Part shown: positions 6,734 to 9,439 of the stretch, piece after piece
Numbering within the stretch: the stretch's first letter is position 1
How the letters are laid out: each line of letters starts with the position of its first letter
Source: DATAXV01 sp036272915
GTDB taxonomy: Bacteria > Chloroflexota > Dormibacteria > Dormibacterales > Dormibacteraceae
Assembly: GCA_036272915.1 (NCBI GenBank)
Contig: DATAXV010000139.1
Location: 1-9,439, forward strand
Length of the DNA: 9,439 nucleotides
Direction: 5' to 3'
The notes under the pieces: model-generated
The model's database searches: none
Seen by the model: the letters and a program-made list of their open reading frames with translations, nothing else
What the model was told of the DNA's origin: nothing
Made by a program: the position numbers and the translations under genes

Positions 6734-7353
6734 TGCCGCGACAGGTGATGCTGGGCGGCGAGGGTGCCGCGGGTGCGGCCGGGGCCTTCCAGGCCGTCGG
6801 CTGCGAGGTCACCGTCCTCGGCTCGCCCAGCGCGGTGGCGCTGCGCGAGCTGGACCGGGCGGGTCGGCGCTATGTGCTCGTCCACGTGGGCGACGACGAC
6901 GGCGAGTCCGAGGGCAGCTACGAGCGGGCGCACCATCGGATCCAGGAGGCCGAGGCGGCGGCGCTGGCCGAGCGGCTCAGGCCACGGGATCGGAAGCTGG
7001 TCCGCTGCCTCGCCTTCGGCTACAAGCAGGGGATGCCGGAGGAGGCGAGCGTGGTCGTCGACACCCGCTTCCTCGACAACCCGTACTGGGTCGAGGAGCT
7101 GCGGCCGCTGGACGGGCGTGACGCTCCGGTGAGCGACTACGTCCTCGCCCAGGAGCAGGCGGTGGAGCTGCTCGACCGGCTGGAGTCGGACCTGTCGTGG
7201 CTGCTGCCGCGGTACCAGCGCGACGAGATCACGGTCGCCCTCGGCTGCACCGGCGGGCGGCACCGGTCGGTGGCGATGGCCGCCGAGCTGGCGCGCCGGC
7301 TCGGGGTCCATGACGGCCTGGACGTCCGCTTCGAGGCCAGGGACCTGGATTGA
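6733..7353 (+). CDS. RapZ/YvcJ-like protein with degenerate N-terminal nucleotide-binding domain
   Basis: RapZ is normally about 285 residues: an N-terminal P-loop ATP/GTP-binding domain and a C-terminal domain that in Escherichia coli binds glucosamine-6-phosphate and small RNA, and in other bacteria acts with YvcK in cell-wall and metabolic control. This protein has 206 residues. The C-terminal domain is intact: FGYKQGMPEEA (95-105), DTRFLDNPYWVEELRPL (110-126), then GCTGGRHRS (171-179) with C172 and R178, the phosphate-binding-like loop. The N-terminal part still resembles RapZ (VMLGGEGAAGAAGAFQAVG) but the Walker A GxxGxGKS is gone, including the lysine. About 70-80 residues of the middle are missing. 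It overlaps uvrC by one base, with AAGGAA at 6719-6724 as ribosome binding site, and overlaps the next gene by four bases. It probably cannot bind nucleotide but may still sense a phosphosugar. Confidence 0.88.
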   Translation: MPRQVMLGGEGAAGAAGAFQAVGCEVTVLGSPSAVALRELDRAGRRYVLVHVGDDDGESEGSYERAHHRIQEAEAAALAERLRPRDRKLVRCLAFGYKQGMPEEASVVVDTRFLDNPYWVEELRPLDGRDAPVSDYVLAQEQAVELLDRLESDLSWLLPRYQRDEITVALGCTGGRHRSVAMAAELARRLGVHDGLDVRFEARDLD

Positions 7354-7748
7354 GGATCTCGTCGCTCGACCACCTGGTGCTGACCGTCCGGAGCGTCGAG
7401 GCGGCGGTCGACTTCTACACCTCCGTCCTGGGCATGAACGTGAGATCGTCGCCGGCTCCGGACGGGAGGTCTCGGATGGCGCTCAGGTTCGGTTCGCAGA
7501 TGATCAACCTCCACCCCGCGGGCGCGGAGTTCGAGCCCAAGGCTCGGCGGCCGACGCCGGGCGGCGGGGACGTCTGCCTGCTCACCGACGACCCGCTCGA
7601 CGACTGGCTGCAGCATCTGGAGGAGGCGGGCGTCCCCATCATCGAGGGACCCGTACCGCGGCGTGGCGCGTTGGGCCCGATGATGTCGTTGTACTTTCGA
7701 GACCCCGACGGGAATCTCCTCGAGGTGTCCAGGTACGGAGAGGGCTGA
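7350..7748 (+). CDS. VOC-family (glyoxalase/bleomycin-resistance fold) protein
   Basis: This 132-residue single-chain vicinal oxygen chelate protein has two beta-alpha-beta-beta-beta modules, the usual length. Module one runs from DHLVLTV (7-13) through VDFYTSVLGMNV (20-31) to MINLHP (51-56). Module two runs from GGGDVCLLTDD (71-81) through WLQHLEEAGVPIIEGPV (86-102) to LYFRDPDGNLLEVSRYG (114-130). Likely metal ligands are H8, H55 and E125; the fourth position carries D74. Members are glyoxalases, dioxygenases, epimerases or thiol transferases such as FosX; which of these applies cannot be told. The start is TTG at 7350, overlapping the rapZ-like stop by four bases. AGGG at 7339-7342 is 7 bases upstream, and no earlier start gives the canonical DHLxLTV opening. 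It is translationally coupled to its upstream neighbour and three bases ahead of the next gene. Confidence 0.93.
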   Translation: MRISSLDHLVLTVRSVEAAVDFYTSVLGMNVRSSPAPDGRSRMALRFGSQMINLHPAGAEFEPKARRPTPGGGDVCLLTDDPLDDWLQHLEEAGVPIIEGPVPRRGALGPMMSLYFRDPDGNLLEVSRYGEG

Positions 7749-7751
7749 CCC

Positions 7752-8465
7752 ATGGCCGGGGTCGCCGCGTGGGTCGAATCCGTCTGGCAACGGTTGCTTG
7801 CGGTCGGCCCTCCGCCGGCTCCCTCCATCGTCCTCTTCGCAGCGGCCCTGGCCCTGTTCGCGGTCCTCTACCTCCCGGTCTGGCGGGTCGTCCGCCACGT
7901 CTCGACCATGGCCCACGAGGGCGGCCATGGCGCCGTCGCCGCGCTGGTCGGCCGGCGCTTTCTGGGCATCGAGCTGCGGCGCGACACCTCGGGCGCTTCC
8001 TACAGCAGCGGAGCCCACGGCATCGGCCGCGTCGCCGAGCTCATGGCCGGCTATGTCGCCCCACCGGTCCTCGGCCTCGGCCTGATCCAGCTGATCATGG
8101 GCGGCCACGTGGCCGGCGCCCTCTGGGGCTCGCTGCTGCTCCTGGCGCTCGGGTTCCTGGTCACCCGCAACCCCTTCGGCAGCCTGCTCATGGTCGTCAC
8201 CGCGATCGTCGTCGGCGCCTTCATCCGCTATGGCTCGCCGACCGTGCAGGGCGCCTTCCTCGCCGCGCTCTGCTGGTTCCTCCTCATCTCCGCGGTCAGG
8301 AACGTTATCGACCTGCAGCGGATGCGCCGGTCGGGGCGGGCGGTCCTCTCCGACGCCGACCAGCTGGCCGACCTCACCGGCGTCCCCGGCATCGGCTGGG
8401 TCGGCCTGTTCGCGGCCGCCGACGCGGCGATGCTCTGCGTCGGCGCCTACTGGCTGCTGCGCTGA
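7752..8465 (+). CDS. M50B-like membrane metallopeptidase family protein
   Basis: This 237-residue integral membrane protein has about six hydrophobic segments (roughly 24-46, 96-116, 120-137, 143-160, 166-182 and 214-236). H55-E56-G-G-H59, the HExxH zinc motif of intramembrane site-2-type proteases, follows the first segment. The following DTSGASYSSG (78-87) and AGYVAPPVLGLG (99-110), and the C-terminal SDADQLADLTGVPGIGW (200-216), are typical of the M50B-like group (PF13398 as I remember it) found in many actinobacteria. These are smaller than RseP/SpoIVFB and have no PDZ domain; substrates are unknown. The usual third-ligand motif (LDG or NPDG) is not evident; NPFG (140-143) occupies a comparable place without the aspartate. 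A strong ribosome binding site, GGAGAGGG (7737-7744), lies 7 bases before the ATG. This is the last gene of the uvrC operon and faces the next gene across 16 bases. Confidence 0.9.
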   Translation: MAGVAAWVESVWQRLLAVGPPPAPSIVLFAAALALFAVLYLPVWRVVRHVSTMAHEGGHGAVAALVGRRFLGIELRRDTSGASYSSGAHGIGRVAELMAGYVAPPVLGLGLIQLIMGGHVAGALWGSLLLLALGFLVTRNPFGSLLMVVTAIVVGAFIRYGSPTVQGAFLAALCWFLLISAVRNVIDLQRMRRSGRAVLSDADQLADLTGVPGIGWVGLFAAADAAMLCVGAYWLLR

Positions 8466-8481
8466 GGAGGCCGGCGGCCCG

Positions 8482-9439
8482 TCACTCGATCTGGAACAGC
8501 CGGCGTCGCTGCGCGCGGCCCTGGACGTACATCGCGTCCAGCGTGCTCGGGCTGGGCGGGGCCAGGTTGCCCGAGCCGGGATGGGCCAGGCAGGCCTCCT
8601 CGTCGAGCTCGATGCCGAGGCCGGGCGCGGTGGGGACGGCGATGTGGCTCTCGACCACCGGCAGCTCGGTCGCCACCTGGTAGCGCCAGGGGACGTCGTC
8701 GGCGAGGTGCTCCAGGATCAGGCAGTTGGGGATGGCGGCGAGGAGGTGGACGGCGGCGGCCTCGGCCACCGGCCCGTTGGACCCGTCGTGGGGGGCGACG
8801 GCGATGTGATGGGCCTCGGCCATGGCCGCGATCTTCTTCATCTGGGTGAAGCCGCCGGCCCGGCCCATGTCGGGCTGGATCACGTCGGGGATGTCCCGCT
8901 CGATCAGCTCCCGGAAGCCGTAGATCGTCGCCGAGCGCTCACCGCAGCCGAGGGGCAGGCTGATCTTGCCGGCGACCTTGGCGATGGCGTCGATGTTCTC
9001 CGGCGGCACCGGGTCCTCGTAGAAGAGGAGGTCGTAGGGCTCCAGCGCCTGGCCGACCTTGATCGCGTCGGGGACGCTGAACCAGGGTGGCCCGTGGACG
9101 TCGATGCAGAGGTCGATATCGTCGTCGAGGGCGTTGCGGAGGGTGTCGATGACCTCGACCGGGCGGGTCAGCGAGCCGGCCTTGAGGGCGGTGTAGCCAC
9201 GGCCGACCAGCTCCTCCGCGCGGTCGACGGTGCTGGCGTGGCCATAGACGCGGACCCGGTCCCGGCATCTGCCGCCGAGGAGGTCGCAGACGGGCACGCC
9301 GAGGCGCTTGCCGAGGATGTCCCAGAGGGCGATCTCGATCCCGGTCATGGCCCCGGCGCCGACCACGCCGGTCATGCCGTGGCCCATGATCGCGAGCAGC
9401 ATCTTCTGCCAGAGCCGCTCGATCCGGCCCGGGTCCTCG
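8482..9439 (-). CDS. Mandelate racemase/enolase superfamily protein, D-galactonate dehydratase-like (partial, 5' end beyond the window)
   Basis: At least 318 residues are visible. The frame is open to the right edge (EDPGRIERLWQKM precedes the first in-window ATG at 9402), so most of the N-terminal capping domain lies outside. Counting from that Met, metal ligands are D101 (IDVHG), E129 (FYEDPVPPEN) and E155 (GCGERS). D178 (QPDMG) and H205 (APHDGSNGP) form the general-base pair, with spacings 26, 23 and 50 as in the family. H103 in D-V-H matches the extra catalytic histidine (D-F-H) of D-galactonate dehydratase, and EDPVPPEN matches that enzyme's EEPVLPEN, so dehydration of an aldonic acid is the best guess. 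The D101-E129 gap is 28 rather than 26, with PPW as the likely insertion. It is cytosolic and Mg2+-dependent. It is transcribed toward the uvrC operon. The true substrate is not known. Confidence 0.93.
   Translation of the reverse strand, partial: EDPGRIERLWQKMLLAIMGHGMTGVVGAGAMTGIEIALWDILGKRLGVPVCDLLGGRCRDRVRVYGHASTVDRAEELVGRGYTALKAGSLTRPVEVIDTLRNALDDDIDLCIDVHGPPWFSVPDAIKVGQALEPYDLLFYEDPVPPENIDAIAKVAGKISLPLGCGERSATIYGFRELIERDIPDVIQPDMGRAGGFTQMKKIAAMAEAHHIAVAPHDGSNGPVAEAAAVHLLAAIPNCLILEHLADDVPWRYQVATELPVVESHIAVPTAPGLGIELDEEACLAHPGSGNLAPPSPSTLDAMYVQGRAQRRRLFQIE

Noticed and set aside
7310..8683. A 457-codon plus-strand frame across the VOC and M50B genes
   Set aside because: It overlaps three well-recognised proteins, including the opposite-strand enolase-superfamily gene, and reads as Arg/Pro/Gly-rich noise.

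Overview
The DNA is very GC-rich with strongly GC-biased third codon positions, uses GTG and TTG starts freely, and keeps uvrC directly next to a rapZ-type gene. That adjacency is typical of Actinomycetota, Bacillota and Chloroflexota-like bacteria. I read this as chromosomal DNA of a high-GC Terrabacteria lineage, probably a soil or sediment actinobacterium or a Chloroflexota/Dormibacterota relative. The exact phylum cannot be fixed by eye. There is no tRNA, rRNA, CRISPR array or intact mobile element, and no gene-free stretch over 300 bases.

Layout. At the left edge (1-130, minus) is the start of a possible gene that runs out of the window; its sequence faintly recalls an IS21-type transposase. 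A conserved-looking hypothetical protein (222-746) follows and ends in a perfect 13-bp hairpin. Next is a full enolase-superfamily enzyme of the mandelate racemase group (954-2210), which has its own strong ribosome binding site. A same-strand trio occupies 2379-4694: a small all-helical protein, a 457-residue protein with a HELLHH zinc-protease motif, and a PPC/DUF296-domain protein. The trio ends in a perfect palindrome. A tightly packed operon covers 4886-8465: uvrC (excinuclease subunit C), a shortened RapZ-like protein with a degenerate nucleotide-binding end, a VOC-fold protein starting on TTG, and an M50B-like membrane protein. A second mandelate-racemase-group enzyme, resembling D-galactonate dehydratase, faces this operon from the right edge (8482-9439, minus, cut by the edge).

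How the parts work together. The two enolase-superfamily enzymes suggest breakdown of sugar acids, probably plant- or polysaccharide-derived. UvrC serves nucleotide excision repair. In many Gram-positive-type genomes rapZ is followed by yvcK and whiA, but here VOC and M50B genes follow instead. The most unusual parts are the zincin trio, whose first two members lie in the same frame separated by one TGA and 15 bases, and the RapZ-like protein that lacks its P-loop.
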